Source: Acidaminococcus sp. (GTDB lineage Bacteria > Bacillota > Negativicutes > Acidaminococcales > Acidaminococcaceae). Taken from it: 64,000 bases of DNA. The notes below the pieces were generated by a model that did not search any database, was not told where the DNA came from, and worked only from the letters and a program-made list of their open reading frames with translations. The stretch spans positions 930,001-994,000 of the forward strand of contig JAKVOM010000001.1 of assembly GCA_022482815.1 (NCBI GenBank), written 5' to 3'. The position numbers were made by a program, and so were the translations under genes. Of the stretch, positions 8,558 to 17,640 are shown one piece after another. Each line of letters opens with the position of its first letter. The stretch's first letter is position 1.

Positions 8558-10606
8558 ATGAAAAATGCTGACATTGCAAAGGCTATGACCATTAAACTGG
8601 AATTTCCTAACGGACTGCCTCCAAAGAAAAAATTTGTGGAAGGTATCCGCAGAGCTCCGGATCGTGGTTTCCGTCTGACCCCTGCTCAGACCGAAGTGGC
8701 TCTGAAGAACGCGCTCCGTTATATTCCGGAAGAATATCATGAAGAACTGATTCCTGAATTCCTGGAAGAATTGACGACCCGCGGCCGTATCTATGGTTAT
8801 CGTTTCCGTCCGGAAGGCCGTATTTATGGCAAGCCTATCAATGAATACAAGGGCAAATGCACTGAAGGTAAAGCTTTCCAGGTCATGATTGATAACAACC
8901 TGGACTTCGAAGTGGCTCTGTATCCGTATGAACTCGTTACTTATGGTGAAACTGGTTCCGTTTGCCATGACTGGATGCAGTATCTGTTGATTAAACGCTA
9001 TCTGGAAGAAATGACACCGGATCAGACCTTGGTTATGGAATCCGGTCATCCTGTAGGATTGTTCCATTCTAAACCGGAAGCTCCGAGAGTCATTATTACC
9101 AACGGTCTTATGGTTGGTGAATATGATAACCTGAAAGACTGGGAAATCGCTGAAGAAATGGGCGTTGCTAACTACGGTCAGATGACTGCAGGCGGCTGGA
9201 TGTACATTGGGCCGCAAGGTATCGTTCATGGTACGTTCAACACCATCCTGAATGCCGGCCGTCTGAAACTGGGCATTCCTAACGATGGTGACCTGAGCGG
9301 CAAACTCTTCGTAACGTCCGGTCTGGGCGGCATGAGTGGTGCTCAGGGCAAGGCTGCTATCATTGCTAACTGCGCTGCTATCATCGCTGAAGTTGATGAA
9401 TCCCGTATCAAGACCCGTCTGGATCAGGGCTGGATTACCGGCGAATCCGATTCTATTCCTGAAGTTATCAAACTGGCTCAGGATGCAATGGCTAAGGGCG
9501 AAGGCAAAGCCTATGCTTACCATGGCAACATTGTAGACCTGCTCGAATACATTGCTGACCATGATGTTCATGTAGACCTGGTTTCCGACCAGACTTCCTG
9601 CCACAACGCTTATAACGGCGGTTACTGCCCGCAGGGCCTGACCTTCGACGAACGTACGAAGATGCTGGCTGAAGATCCGAAACACTTCCGTGAACTGGTT
9701 GACAAGTCTCTCCATGCTCACTTCAATGCTCTGAAGAAAATCACCGCCAAGGGTGTATACTTCTTCGATTATGGTAACTCCTTCATGAAGGCTGTGTTTG
9801 ATTCCGGTGTCAAGGAAATCTCCAAGAACGGCATTGACGATAAAGACGGGTTCATTTGGCCGTCCTATGTAGAAGATATTATGGGACCGCAGCTGTTCGA
9901 CTACGGCTATGGCCCATTCCGCTGGGTATGCCTGAGCGGCAAACCGGAAGATCTGCATAAGACCGATATGGCTGCCATGAGCTGCATCGATCCGAACCGT
10001 CGTTATCAGGACCGCGATAACTATATCTGGATCCGCGACGCTGAAAAGAATAAGCTCGTTGTTGGTACCCAGGCTCGTATTCTCTATCAGGATGAAGTGG
10101 GTCGTGTAAATATTGCCCTGAAGTTCAACGAAATGGTTCGTAAGGGCGAAATCGGACCTGTCATGATGGGCCGCGACCACCACGACGTATCCGGCACGGA
10201 TTCTCCGTTCCGTGAAACTTCCAACATCAAAGATGGTTCTAACGTAATGGCTGATATGGCTGTACAGACCTATGCTGGCAACGCTGCCAGAGGCATGAGC
10301 CTGGTAGCTCTCCATAACGGCGGCGGTACTGGTATCGGCAAGGCTATCAACGGCGGTTTCGGCCTGGTACTGGACGGCAGCCATCGTGTAGACGAGATTA
10401 TCCGCAGTGCTCTGAGCTGGGATGTTATGAGTGGTGTTGCACGCCGCAGCTGGGCTCGCAACGAACATGCTATGGAAACGGCTGTTGAATTCAACAAGAC
10501 CCGTGCCGGCATTGGCCATCTGACCATTCCGTATCTGGCTGACGATAAGAAAGTCCATGATGCTGTAGCTAAGGTTTATCCGACCGCTCATGTCATCAAA
10601 GACTAA
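8558..10606 (+). CDS. hutU: urocanate hydratase, long form
   Basis: The product converts urocanate to 4-imidazolone-5-propionate using tightly bound NAD+. At 682 residues it is longer than the classical bacterial enzyme (about 555) and close to the eukaryotic-type length. The NAD-binding segment FVTSGLGGMSGAQGKAAIIA is near residues 251-270, and MTAGGWMYIGPQGIVHGT near 209-226 is family-typical. The extra residues include the N-terminal 100 or so (FRLTPAQTEVALKNALRYIP) and expanded C-terminal regions. The ATG at 8558 follows aaaaaaggagtggattcaaatc. It has its own promoter with the box array at 8340-8489 and is followed by hutI after 92 nt. Confidence 0.97.
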   Translation: MKNADIAKAMTIKLEFPNGLPPKKKFVEGIRRAPDRGFRLTPAQTEVALKNALRYIPEEYHEELIPEFLEELTTRGRIYGYRFRPEGRIYGKPINEYKGKCTEGKAFQVMIDNNLDFEVALYPYELVTYGETGSVCHDWMQYLLIKRYLEEMTPDQTLVMESGHPVGLFHSKPEAPRVIITNGLMVGEYDNLKDWEIAEEMGVANYGQMTAGGWMYIGPQGIVHGTFNTILNAGRLKLGIPNDGDLSGKLFVTSGLGGMSGAQGKAAIIANCAAIIAEVDESRIKTRLDQGWITGESDSIPEVIKLAQDAMAKGEGKAYAYHGNIVDLLEYIADHDVHVDLVSDQTSCHNAYNGGYCPQGLTFDERTKMLAEDPKHFRELVDKSLHAHFNALKKITAKGVYFFDYGNSFMKAVFDSGVKEISKNGIDDKDGFIWPSYVEDIMGPQLFDYGYGPFRWVCLSGKPEDLHKTDMAAMSCIDPNRRYQDRDNYIWIRDAEKNKLVVGTQARILYQDEVGRVNIALKFNEMVRKGEIGPVMMGRDHHDVSGTDSPFRETSNIKDGSNVMADMAVQTYAGNAARGMSLVALHNGGGTGIGKAINGGFGLVLDGSHRVDEIIRSALSWDVMSGVARRSWARNEHAMETAVEFNKTRAGIGHLTIPYLADDKKVHDAVAKVYPTAHVIKD

Positions 10607-10628
10607 TGTGTCAACTTTAAATTGAATC

Positions 10629-10666
10629 GGAAAGCGATTGCTGCCGCAGGGCGGCAATCGCTTTCC
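10629..10666 (+). other. Intercistronic hairpin between hutU and hutI
   Basis: GGAAAGCGATTGC-TG-CCGC pairs with GCGGCAATCGCTTTCC around a 3-nt loop with a small bulge. It is not followed by Ts, so it is more likely an mRNA-stability or processing element than a terminator. Confidence 0.5.
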
Positions 10667-10698
10667 ATGTATTCACAGGAATATGAAAAAGGAGCCGA

Positions 10699-11943
10699 AT
10701 GATGGGAAAAACTCTGTTGATTAAAAATGCGGCCCAGATAGTAACTCCGCAGGGAAAAGAAGCTCATTTCGGCAAAGAAATGAGCAATTTGAAGATTTAC
10801 GAAAACGCTTCTATCCTCGTTGAGGATGGCAAAATTGCTGCCATTGGCACCGATCCTTCCTGGGAAAAGAAAGTTCCGGAAGAAAATCAAATTGATGCGG
10901 CCGGCAAGGCCGTTTTGCCGGGCTTTGTAGACTCTCATACTCACCTCGTTTTTGGTGGTTATCGTCCGGATGAATTCCTGTGGCGCATGGGCGGTATGAG
11001 CTATATGGATATCATGAACCGCGGCGGCGGCATCGTAAATACCATGAAGGCAACTCGTGCTGCTTCCGAAGAAGAATTGGCTGATCATGCCATGGACCAT
11101 TTAAAAAAGATGCTTGCCATGGGCGTTACGACCGTGGAAGCAAAGAGCGGCTACGGCCAGGATTATGATACGGAAATCAAACAACTTCATGTAACTCAGA
11201 AACTCAATGCCTCCCAGCCCATTGAACTTGTTTCCACATTCCTGGGAGCCCATGCTGTACCGCCTGAATTTGCAGGACGGGGCGATGATTTCATCGAATT
11301 CCTGCTGAAGAAGGTTATGCCGACGGTGGCCAAGGAGCATCTCGCTGAATTTTGTGATGTCTTCTGCGAAAAAGACGTATTCTCTGTGGAACAAAGCCGT
11401 CACTTACTGACGGAAGCCCGCAAGATGGGCTTTAAGCTGAAAATCCACGCTGATGAGATTGTTTCTCTGGGCGGCAGTGAATTGGCCGGTGAGCTGCACG
11501 CTACCAGTGCTGACCATCTGCTGCACGCTTCCGACGCAGGGATTAAAGCAATGGCAGAGAACAAAGTCGTCTCTACGCTGCTGCCGACAACGGCTTTCTG
11601 CCTGCGTGAACCTTTCGCCCGTGCACGTGAAATGATTGATTCCGGCTGCGCTGTGGCACTTGCTACGGACTTCAACCCGGGCAGCGGCTTTACGTTCTCT
11701 GTACCATTGATGATTGGTCTGGCTGTAATCTATATGCACATGAGTGCTGAAGAAGCGATTACCGCACTGACTCTGAACGGTGCCGCCGCTGTTGACCGTG
11801 CGGACCGGATTGGTACGCTGGAACCGGGCAAACAGGCTGATATTGTTATTCTGCAGTATCCTTCTTACAAGTTCCTGCCATACCATACCGGCATCAATAT
11901 TGTCGAAAAGGTCATCAAGAAAGGTGAACTTGTCATCGGGTAA
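10699..11943 (+). CDS. hutI: imidazolonepropionase
   Basis: A 414-residue amidohydrolase-superfamily enzyme that opens the imidazolone ring to give N-formimino-L-glutamate. The metal-site motif SHTHLVFGGYRPDEF follows LPGFVD. The second metal-ligand region KIHADEI and the catalytic stretch ATDFNPGSG are present, and the length matches bacterial HutI (about 410-420). The start is the tandem ATG at 10699/10702 behind aaaaaggagccga. It shares the hutU transcript and ends in a strong terminator at 11964-12010. Its product is the substrate of the formimidoyltransferase encoded at 1076, which completes the route to glutamate. Confidence 0.97.
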   Translation: MMGKTLLIKNAAQIVTPQGKEAHFGKEMSNLKIYENASILVEDGKIAAIGTDPSWEKKVPEENQIDAAGKAVLPGFVDSHTHLVFGGYRPDEFLWRMGGMSYMDIMNRGGGIVNTMKATRAASEEELADHAMDHLKKMLAMGVTTVEAKSGYGQDYDTEIKQLHVTQKLNASQPIELVSTFLGAHAVPPEFAGRGDDFIEFLLKKVMPTVAKEHLAEFCDVFCEKDVFSVEQSRHLLTEARKMGFKLKIHADEIVSLGGSELAGELHATSADHLLHASDAGIKAMAENKVVSTLLPTTAFCLREPFARAREMIDSGCAVALATDFNPGSGFTFSVPLMIGLAVIYMHMSAEEAITALTLNGAAAVDRADRIGTLEPGKQADIVILQYPSYKFLPYHTGINIVEKVIKKGELVIG

Positions 11944-11963
11944 CCTATAATACTCTATATAAG

Positions 11964-12010
11964 AAGGGGCTGTGAAATAATGCACACGCATTATTTCACA
12001 GCCCCTTTTT
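11964..12010 (+). terminator. Strong terminator after hutI
   Basis: A perfect 20-bp inverted repeat, 11964-11983 with 11988-12007 around an ACAC loop, starts AAGGGGCTGTGAAATAATGC and ends in a T run. It is one member of a hairpin family dispersed over the window. Confidence 0.92.
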
Positions 12011-12094
12011 GCGTCTTATAAAACTCCCCGAAAGGATTTTCTTTTCTGTTTTCTTCCTGCTGCTATATTGAAACTGGTAAACTCGTTCTTTCCT

Positions 12095-12123
12095 TTGTTT
12101 TCTGTATGATTTTATATTATAAT
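12095..12123 (+). promoter_or_regulatory. Probable promoter of the SARP regulator gene
   Basis: A TATAAT -10 at 12118-12123 lies 17 nt after TTGTTT (12095-12100). No GACGTTTTT box is seen here, so the regulator gene itself does not appear to belong to the boxed set. Confidence 0.5.
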
Positions 12124-12165
12124 GTATAGGTATTATGGGGTAGTATGTTGTTTTTAACTGGAGAG

Positions 12166-12209
12166 GAAAATACTGAAATCAAAAGATTTTTAAACTTATC
12201 AGTATTTTC
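12166..12209 (+). promoter_or_regulatory. 11-bp inverted repeat in the SARP gene leader
   Basis: GAAAATACTGA (12166-12176) is repeated inverted as TCAGTATTTTC (12199-12209) with 22 nt between. It lies downstream of the -10 and upstream of the ribosome-binding site at about 12239-12247. It could be an operator, an attenuator stem or an autoregulatory site. Confidence 0.45.
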
Positions 12210-12250
12210 TACCGGTTGCCTGATTTTATTTGAACGGTGAGGAGGATGGC

Positions 12251-15200
12251 ATGTCTTGTAAGTTGGAAGCGCGCTTTCTTGGCGCACCGGTCATAAAAAA
12301 AGATGGGAAAGAAGTCTTTTTCCCGTACAACAAGGTCAATGCCCTTGTGTATTATATTCTCGTCAAGGGAACCGTCATGCGCGATGAGCTCAGCGGAATC
12401 CTGTGGGGTGATAAGTCGGATGCCGTTGCCAAAAAGAATTTGCGTAATGCGCTCTACGAGACCAAGAAGCTGCTTGGGAACGATGTCTTCGTATCTCCAC
12501 GAAAAGCCATTATCAAGGTCAATCCGGACGTTTCCTTTACTGTGGATGTCAAACAGTTTGAGGAGGATCCGGGCAACCATCTGGAAACGTATCAGGGAAG
12601 TTTTTTACAGGGGTTCTATATCAAGGATGCTCCCGAGTATGAAAACTGGTACCTGACGGAGCGCGATCGGCTGGAAGGCATCTATATCGATGCTCTTTTT
12701 CAAAAATTGAAGGAAGCTGTGGCCACGCGCAATATGGCCCATGTGTCCAGGTATGGAAAGCAGCTGATTGCACACAATCCATATGACGAAAGTATTTACA
12801 TTCTGCTTTTGAAGACGTATTGTGAATCCGGGAATATGCGCCAGGCTTTGGAACTGTATGACGAAATGAAGAAGCTTTTCCGTGAGGAACTGCAGAGCAG
12901 CGTACCTCCGGAAATCGAAGACATGATGAAACATGCCGAAGCCAGGGAGCGCAGTGCACAGGCTGAAACACAGCCGCAGATGGAAAATACGGCTACGGGC
13001 CGTGAGAAAGAGCAAAAGGCTGTAGCTGAAATCCTGCAGCATTTCCTGCGCGGTGACGGAGGAGACACACTGCTGCTTCGCGGGGATGCCGGAAGTGGCA
13101 AGACTATTGTGAAGGATATGGCACTCAAAACGCTTCCCCCTGATGTGGCTGTGATACAGTGTCACTGTTATCAGCCGGAGCAGAATATTTTGCTGCGCCC
13201 CTGGACGGACGTGATGGAAGGGCTGCGGAATATGATTCAGAAAGAACATATCCGCGTTCCCGATGTCGATGCGAATCGCCTGTACCGTCTTTTTCCACAG
13301 CTTGACCTGACGGAAGGCAGAGAAGTCGGACTCGGGGAAATCAAGGAACTTTTAAAGTTTGATGCAATTTTCCATACTCTTTATTCCGTGCTGGATGCTG
13401 TGACGACCAATCATCCCGTCGTAATCGTCTTTGAGGATGTGCAGTGGATGGATACGCTCAGCTTGTCTCTGCTGAGCAGTTTGATTCTTCACAAGAAATC
13501 GCGCCGTTTCATGTTTTTCCTGACGGCTCGGGAATCTCAGGAAAAGGAATTTCAGCAGTTTGAAACATCCGTTTCCATGTATGGTAAGATGCAGATTTTT
13601 GACTTGCAGACTCTTTCTTTGGAGGACGTGCGGCACTTGGCCGAGCAGCGTGACCTGGGGGTCAAGGTAGATGATAAGCTGGTGCAGCGTCTTTATGACG
13701 AGTCGGAAGGGAATTTATTCCTTCTGAATGAGTACATGATGGCTCTGAAGACGACGGGCAGTCTGGATAATCTGACCGAAAACGTCCGGGCGATCTTTAA
13801 GAGTGAGTGTATGACACTGAATGATGATCAGCGCAAGATCCTGGATTTTATTTCGCTCTTCTATGACGGTGCGCCGCTGGCCATGATTTCGGAATATATG
13901 CATATGAGTAATCTTCAGGTTTTGGAAAGCCTGGAAGTACTGGAAAAGAAAAACTTTATCCGTCCGATTCCGCAGCAGCCTGAGGTGCTCTATGAAATCG
14001 TTCAGCAGAAACTAAAGGACTATCTTCACTCCCAGCTGTCTCCGGAAAAATGCCGGATTTTGCATGGCTTTGTGGCTGAACTGTGGGAAAAGCGCCTGAC
14101 GCACTCCACTCAGGATATCCGGATTTATCGCCACCTTGAATATCATTACAAAGAAGCAGGCGAGCTGGTCAACATGGGGCGCTACAAACTGAAGACCCTC
14201 ATGTATTATCTGGACTTCAGCAACGAACTTTTCCCTGTTTTAAACAGCAGCGACGGCCAGGAAGACCGGGCGGAAAGCACTTCCATGGAGCTTCATCTGG
14301 ACGAATTTCTTGCCGAAGTCAATGAGATGATGCATACGATCCATCGGACCTACGGGGATACGGCCGAGGTCAAGGATCTGGAAATGACCTACATGCATCT
14401 CATGGGACGCCATTATATCCGGACCGGTGAATATGAAAAGGGTGTCCGCAACATTCTGAGTCTGCTGGAACTTGCCGGTGAAGTCCATAATCTGGATTAC
14501 CTGCTTATGGGTTACAAGCAGATGATTTATTATGATATCCAGATTGGCAATACGGAAGAAATGAAAAATTACCTGGAGCTTGCCCTCAATGTGGCTGATG
14601 AGTGCAACTACCACAAGGAAATGGGTATCCTGCTGAGACTGAAGGGCCTGAACATGATTATGCAGGGCGACTTCAAAGAGGCGGAACGTCTGCTCCGGGA
14701 ATCCATCTCGACGCTTATGGTTACACAGAGTGTCCAGCGCCGGTATGCTCTGAATATTGCCGGTGCCTATAATTACCTTGGTGAAATCCGCCGCGGTCAG
14801 GGCCGGCTGCAGGAGGCCCTTGATTTTTACAAAGAGGCAATGCAGTATGCTTCGAATCAAGACGCCTATAGTTCGTGGGTTGTTTTTTCCTGCAACGCCG
14901 GTATTGTGTCCTATGAAATGAAACAATATGACCTGGCGAAACAGTATTTTAATCAGGCTTATGAGCTCTTCCCCCGTTATAATTTCTATTGGCGGCACCC
15001 GATTGTTGAAGCGTATCTGGCGCTGCTTAATATGCAGGATGGAAAAGAGAAAGAAGCTCAAAAGTTTTTGGATGACGCCCTGGCTAAACTGGGGAAGATG
15101 AATAATCCCCGGGAAGCCGGATATGTCTATATGGTCATTGCTTTGGTCAAGCATGGTTACCCGGAATCGGCGCTGGCAAGTCATTATCCGGGAAGCATGT

Positions 15201-15298
15201 CAAGTTATGCAACGCGGGCCCTGCAGGTTCTGGACCAGTACCGGGATGCATGGGAACGCCAGGAATTAGAAAAATTGTTCTGTATTACCAGAAGGTAA
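12251..15298 (+). CDS. SARP-type transcriptional regulator: BTAD, AAA ATPase and TPR domains
   Basis: A 1015-residue cytoplasmic regulator. The N-terminal region has a winged-helix OmpR/SARP-like DNA-binding part (FFPYNKVNALVYYILVKG to LWGDKSDAVAKKNLRNALYE). It is followed by a bacterial transcriptional activation domain of helical repeats (to about 230). An AAA/STAND ATPase has a Walker A RGDAGSGKT at 277-285 and a Walker B VVIVFEDVQWMD near 390-401. The C-terminal third is rich in tetratricopeptide-like helices, a usual place for ligand or partner binding. The ATG at 12251 follows gaggaggat; a TTG at 12230 is possible but less likely. It is followed 19 nt later by the DRTGG gene, so all four genes to 17415 look co-transcribed. 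Placed right after hutI, it is the best in-window candidate for controlling the GACGTTTTT boxes, but this is inference. Confidence 0.85.
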   Translation: MSCKLEARFLGAPVIKKDGKEVFFPYNKVNALVYYILVKGTVMRDELSGILWGDKSDAVAKKNLRNALYETKKLLGNDVFVSPRKAIIKVNPDVSFTVDVKQFEEDPGNHLETYQGSFLQGFYIKDAPEYENWYLTERDRLEGIYIDALFQKLKEAVATRNMAHVSRYGKQLIAHNPYDESIYILLLKTYCESGNMRQALELYDEMKKLFREELQSSVPPEIEDMMKHAEARERSAQAETQPQMENTATGREKEQKAVAEILQHFLRGDGGDTLLLRGDAGSGKTIVKDMALKTLPPDVAVIQCHCYQPEQNILLRPWTDVMEGLRNMIQKEHIRVPDVDANRLYRLFPQLDLTEGREVGLGEIKELLKFDAIFHTLYSVLDAVTTNHPVVIVFEDVQWMDTLSLSLLSSLILHKKSRRFMFFLTARESQEKEFQQFETSVSMYGKMQIFDLQTLSLEDVRHLAEQRDLGVKVDDKLVQRLYDESEGNLFLLNEYMMALKTTGSLDNLTENVRAIFKSECMTLNDDQRKILDFISLFYDGAPLAMISEYMHMSNLQVLESLEVLEKKNFIRPIPQQPEVLYEIVQQKLKDYLHSQLSPEKCRILHGFVAELWEKRLTHSTQDIRIYRHLEYHYKEAGELVNMGRYKLKTLMYYLDFSNELFPVLNSSDGQEDRAESTSMELHLDEFLAEVNEMMHTIHRTYGDTAEVKDLEMTYMHLMGRHYIRTGEYEKGVRNILSLLELAGEVHNLDYLLMGYKQMIYYDIQIGNTEEMKNYLELALNVADECNYHKEMGILLRLKGLNMIMQGDFKEAERLLRESISTLMVTQSVQRRYALNIAGAYNYLGEIRRGQGRLQEALDFYKEAMQYASNQDAYSSWVVFSCNAGIVSYEMKQYDLAKQYFNQAYELFPRYNFYWRHPIVEAYLALLNMQDGKEKEAQKFLDDALAKLGKMNNPREAGYVYMVIALVKHGYPESALASHYPGSMSSYATRALQVLDQYRDAWERQELEKLFCITRR

Positions 15299-15317
15299 GG
15301 ATGAAGGAGGAACGAAT

Positions 15318-15686
15318 ATGATTACGTTACAGCAAGCTGTGGATGTGCTGCAGGCCCAGGTCGTTTCCGGAGAAAATCTGCTGAACCGGGAAGTCAAGAC
15401 GGCGTGCGGCAGCGATATGATGAGTGATGTGCTGGCTTATGCCAAGGAAAAGGCTATTCTGTTGACCGGTCTGCTCAATATTCAGGTTGTCAGAACAGCT
15501 GACGTCAGCGACGTGGCCGCACTTGTCTTTGTCCGCGATAAACATCCGGAACAGGATGTGCTGCGTGCCGCCAAGGCGAAGAATATCCCCGTTCTTTATA
15601 CCAAATGCACTATGTTTGAAGCCTGCGGCCGTCTGTACCAGTTGGGAATCCGCGGCTGTACGGCCAAAGACGCGGAGAAGCGCTGA
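15318..15686 (+). CDS. DRTGG domain protein
   Basis: A 122-residue protein made of little more than one DRTGG-type domain (GSDMMSDVLAYAKEKAILLTGLLNIQVVRTA, then IPVLYTKCTMFEACGRLYQLGIRGC). DRTGG domains accompany CBS and phosphotransacetylase domains; their ligand is not established here. Small DRTGG proteins of this kind are frequent next to RsbW-like ATPases and hydrogenase-like iron-sulphur proteins in anaerobic Firmicutes, as seen here. The ATG at 15318 is behind gaaggaggaacga, and the stop is 1 nt before the next start, implying coupled translation. The function is probably signalling; no reaction can be assigned. Confidence 0.8.
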   Translation: MITLQQAVDVLQAQVVSGENLLNREVKTACGSDMMSDVLAYAKEKAILLTGLLNIQVVRTADVSDVAALVFVRDKHPEQDVLRAAKAKNIPVLYTKCTMFEACGRLYQLGIRGCTAKDAEKR

Positions 15687-15687
15687 C

Positions 15688-16098
15688 GTGGAAAGAGAAT
15701 ATACAGTAGCTAAAGATGATTTTGAACGGGCAGGCGCAGCTTCTATTTCCCTGAAGGAGCTGCTGCAGAAACTGGGCCTTTCTCCGGAGCTGATCCGTCG
15801 GATTGCCATCGGGACTTACGAAGGGGAGATTAACTGCCTCATTCATGGGGGCGGTGGTACCGTGAAAGCCGAAATTGACGGAAAAGCGATCAAAATCATC
15901 ATCAGCGACCACGGTCCCGGTATTCCCGATGTGGGAAAGGCGATGCAGGAAGGGTGGTCTACGGCCTCCGAAGAAATCCGTGCCAAAGGGTTCGGAGCCG
16001 GTATGGGACTGCCGAATATGAAAAAGGTATCTGATGACATGGTCATCAATACGACACCGGGCGAGGGTACGACTGTAACAATGACATTTAATTGTTGA
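15688..16098 (+). CDS. RsbW/anti-sigma-like HATPase domain protein
   Basis: A 136-residue single-domain GHKL (histidine-kinase-like) ATPase. It has an N box near YEGEINCLIHGGGG, a G1-type motif ISDHGPGIPDVGKAM and a G2-type motif GFGAGMGLPNMKKVSDDM, ending in GEGTTVTMTF. The size and make-up resemble SpoIIAB/RsbW anti-sigma kinases. The usual N-box asparagine is present (EINCLIH), so ATP binding is plausible. The GTG start at 15688 lies 1 nt after the DRTGG stop, with cggagaag upstream. Family context suggests a phosphorelay or partner-switching role with the neighbouring sensor; no sigma factor or anti-anti-sigma gene is visible nearby. Confidence 0.8.
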   Translation: MEREYTVAKDDFERAGAASISLKELLQKLGLSPELIRRIAIGTYEGEINCLIHGGGGTVKAEIDGKAIKIIISDHGPGIPDVGKAMQEGWSTASEEIRAKGFGAGMGLPNMKKVSDDMVINTTPGEGTTVTMTFNC

Positions 16099-16119
16099 TA
16101 GAAAGTGCAGGTGAGGTCT

Positions 16120-17415
16120 GTGGAGAGTTCCTATCTGAATTCCGTTTATATCAACAAGGAGCGCTGTACCGGCTGTCTCCTGTGTGTCAAAAACTGTCTT
16201 GTCCAGGCTATCCGTGTTCGCCGCGGCAAGGCCGTAATCATTACGAATCGATGCATTGACTGCGGTGAGTGTGTCCGTCACTGTCCGACTCATGCCGTGG
16301 AAACTCTGGCGGAACCACTTTCGGAACTGGCCAACTATAAAGTTAATATCGCACTCGTAACACCGTCTTTTTACGCACAGTTCGGCAGTGATATTCCGGC
16401 TTCCGTGCTGTGGGCGGGCCTCAAAGAAATCGGCTTTGATTCGGCTTTTGACGTGCCTCTTGCCGGTGATTATATCAGCGAGGAGATGGAAAATTTCCTG
16501 AAGCACCATGAAGGACCGTTTCCGGTGATTTCTTCCGCTTGTCCTGCCGTACTGCGTCTGATTCAGACAAAGTATCCGGAGCTTCTGAAGCATGTGATTC
16601 CGGTGCTGGCACCGGCGGAAGCGGCGGCCATTTACGTCCGGAGGGAAACAAGCAAGCGCCTTCAGCTTGATCCTGACAAGGTTGGCATCTGGTTTTTGTC
16701 GCCTTGTCCGGCTAAAGGAACGAATATCCATCAATCCGTCGACGTGGCCCATACTGCTGTGACCGGTTCGTTTACACTGTCGTCTTTGTTTGCCCCGCTG
16801 ACCAAGGCAGTCAAAAAACTGCGGGCCGAGCGTAATGAGTTTCCCTCGATACCCCTTGGAACTTCCTACGGGCTTAGCTGGGGGGTGAAGACGGGAGAAG
16901 TAGAGGCTATGGGTGAAAAGAACGCCCTGGCTGTGAGCGGTCCACAGGATGTAGATGAAGTGCTCCAGCAGGTTATGCTCGGAAACCTTTCAGATGTGAA
17001 ATACATCTGCTGCTACATTTGTGCCGGCGGCTGTATTGGCGGGCCAAGTGTGGCTGTCAATAAGTTCGTCGCCCTGAAGAACCTGAATCGACGCATTGCA
17101 CTGCGGCGCGGCCGCGAGCTCGAAGACCGGAGAGAAGCCATGAGGGCAGCCCGCATTTGTGAAGATTTTCCAAAATCAGCCGCTTATATAAAACCGCTTC
17201 AGCCGAAACCGGCGCCGCCGCTGGATGCCGACTTTGGAAAAGCATTGGAGAAAATGGAGACTCTCACAGCGCTGGAAAAAGAATTGCCTCAGCTTGACTG
17301 CGGGGCCTGCGGCGCACCGACGTGCCGCAGCTTTGCCGAGGATGTAGTGCGCGGCTACGCCCGGAAGGAAGACTGCATTATGAAAAAGAGGGAAGCTTGC
17401 ACATGTTCTCCCTGA
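16120..17415 (+). CDS. [FeFe]-hydrogenase-like putative sensor protein (group C/D-like)
   Basis: A 431-residue protein with two N-terminal [4Fe-4S] motifs (Cys16/19/22/26 and 45/48/51/55), then an iron-hydrogenase large-subunit fold. C-terminally it has a further iron-sulphur motif, LDCGACGAPTCRS...DC (Cys394/397/402/419). H-cluster ligands can be placed at Cys141 (SSACPAV), Cys196 (SPCPAK), Cys301 and Cys305 (CAGGCIGGPS). The residue before Cys141 is Ala, where catalytic enzymes have the proton-transfer Cys of TSCCP; this change is typical of hydrogenases proposed to be sensors. No PAS domain is seen. The GTG at 16120 fits the family N-terminus best; a GTG at 16105 is also in frame. It overlaps no neighbour and closes the four-gene cassette. 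H2 or redox sensing is inference; an electron-carrier role is the alternative. Confidence 0.8.
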   Translation: MESSYLNSVYINKERCTGCLLCVKNCLVQAIRVRRGKAVIITNRCIDCGECVRHCPTHAVETLAEPLSELANYKVNIALVTPSFYAQFGSDIPASVLWAGLKEIGFDSAFDVPLAGDYISEEMENFLKHHEGPFPVISSACPAVLRLIQTKYPELLKHVIPVLAPAEAAAIYVRRETSKRLQLDPDKVGIWFLSPCPAKGTNIHQSVDVAHTAVTGSFTLSSLFAPLTKAVKKLRAERNEFPSIPLGTSYGLSWGVKTGEVEAMGEKNALAVSGPQDVDEVLQQVMLGNLSDVKYICCYICAGGCIGGPSVAVNKFVALKNLNRRIALRRGRELEDRREAMRAARICEDFPKSAAYIKPLQPKPAPPLDADFGKALEKMETLTALEKELPQLDCGACGAPTCRSFAEDVVRGYARKEDCIMKKREACTCSP

Positions 17416-17640
17416 TTTCTTCTATGTGAAGTTTGGGAAAATGTGATGGCCGTGTTTAAAAAAGTTTTTCTTTTTGCAGCGGCATTTCCCTTGCTAGTTG
17501 TCAGAAAAATTGTTATGATTGAGTATGCAGTTTTGAGGCAGTCGGGCGGCAGAAAAAATGCAATTTTCCTCTGTCGGACGGTGACGCGGATAAACGCAGG
17601 CACAAGTCATAGAATTATTCAAGGATTTTGTATAAAAAAC

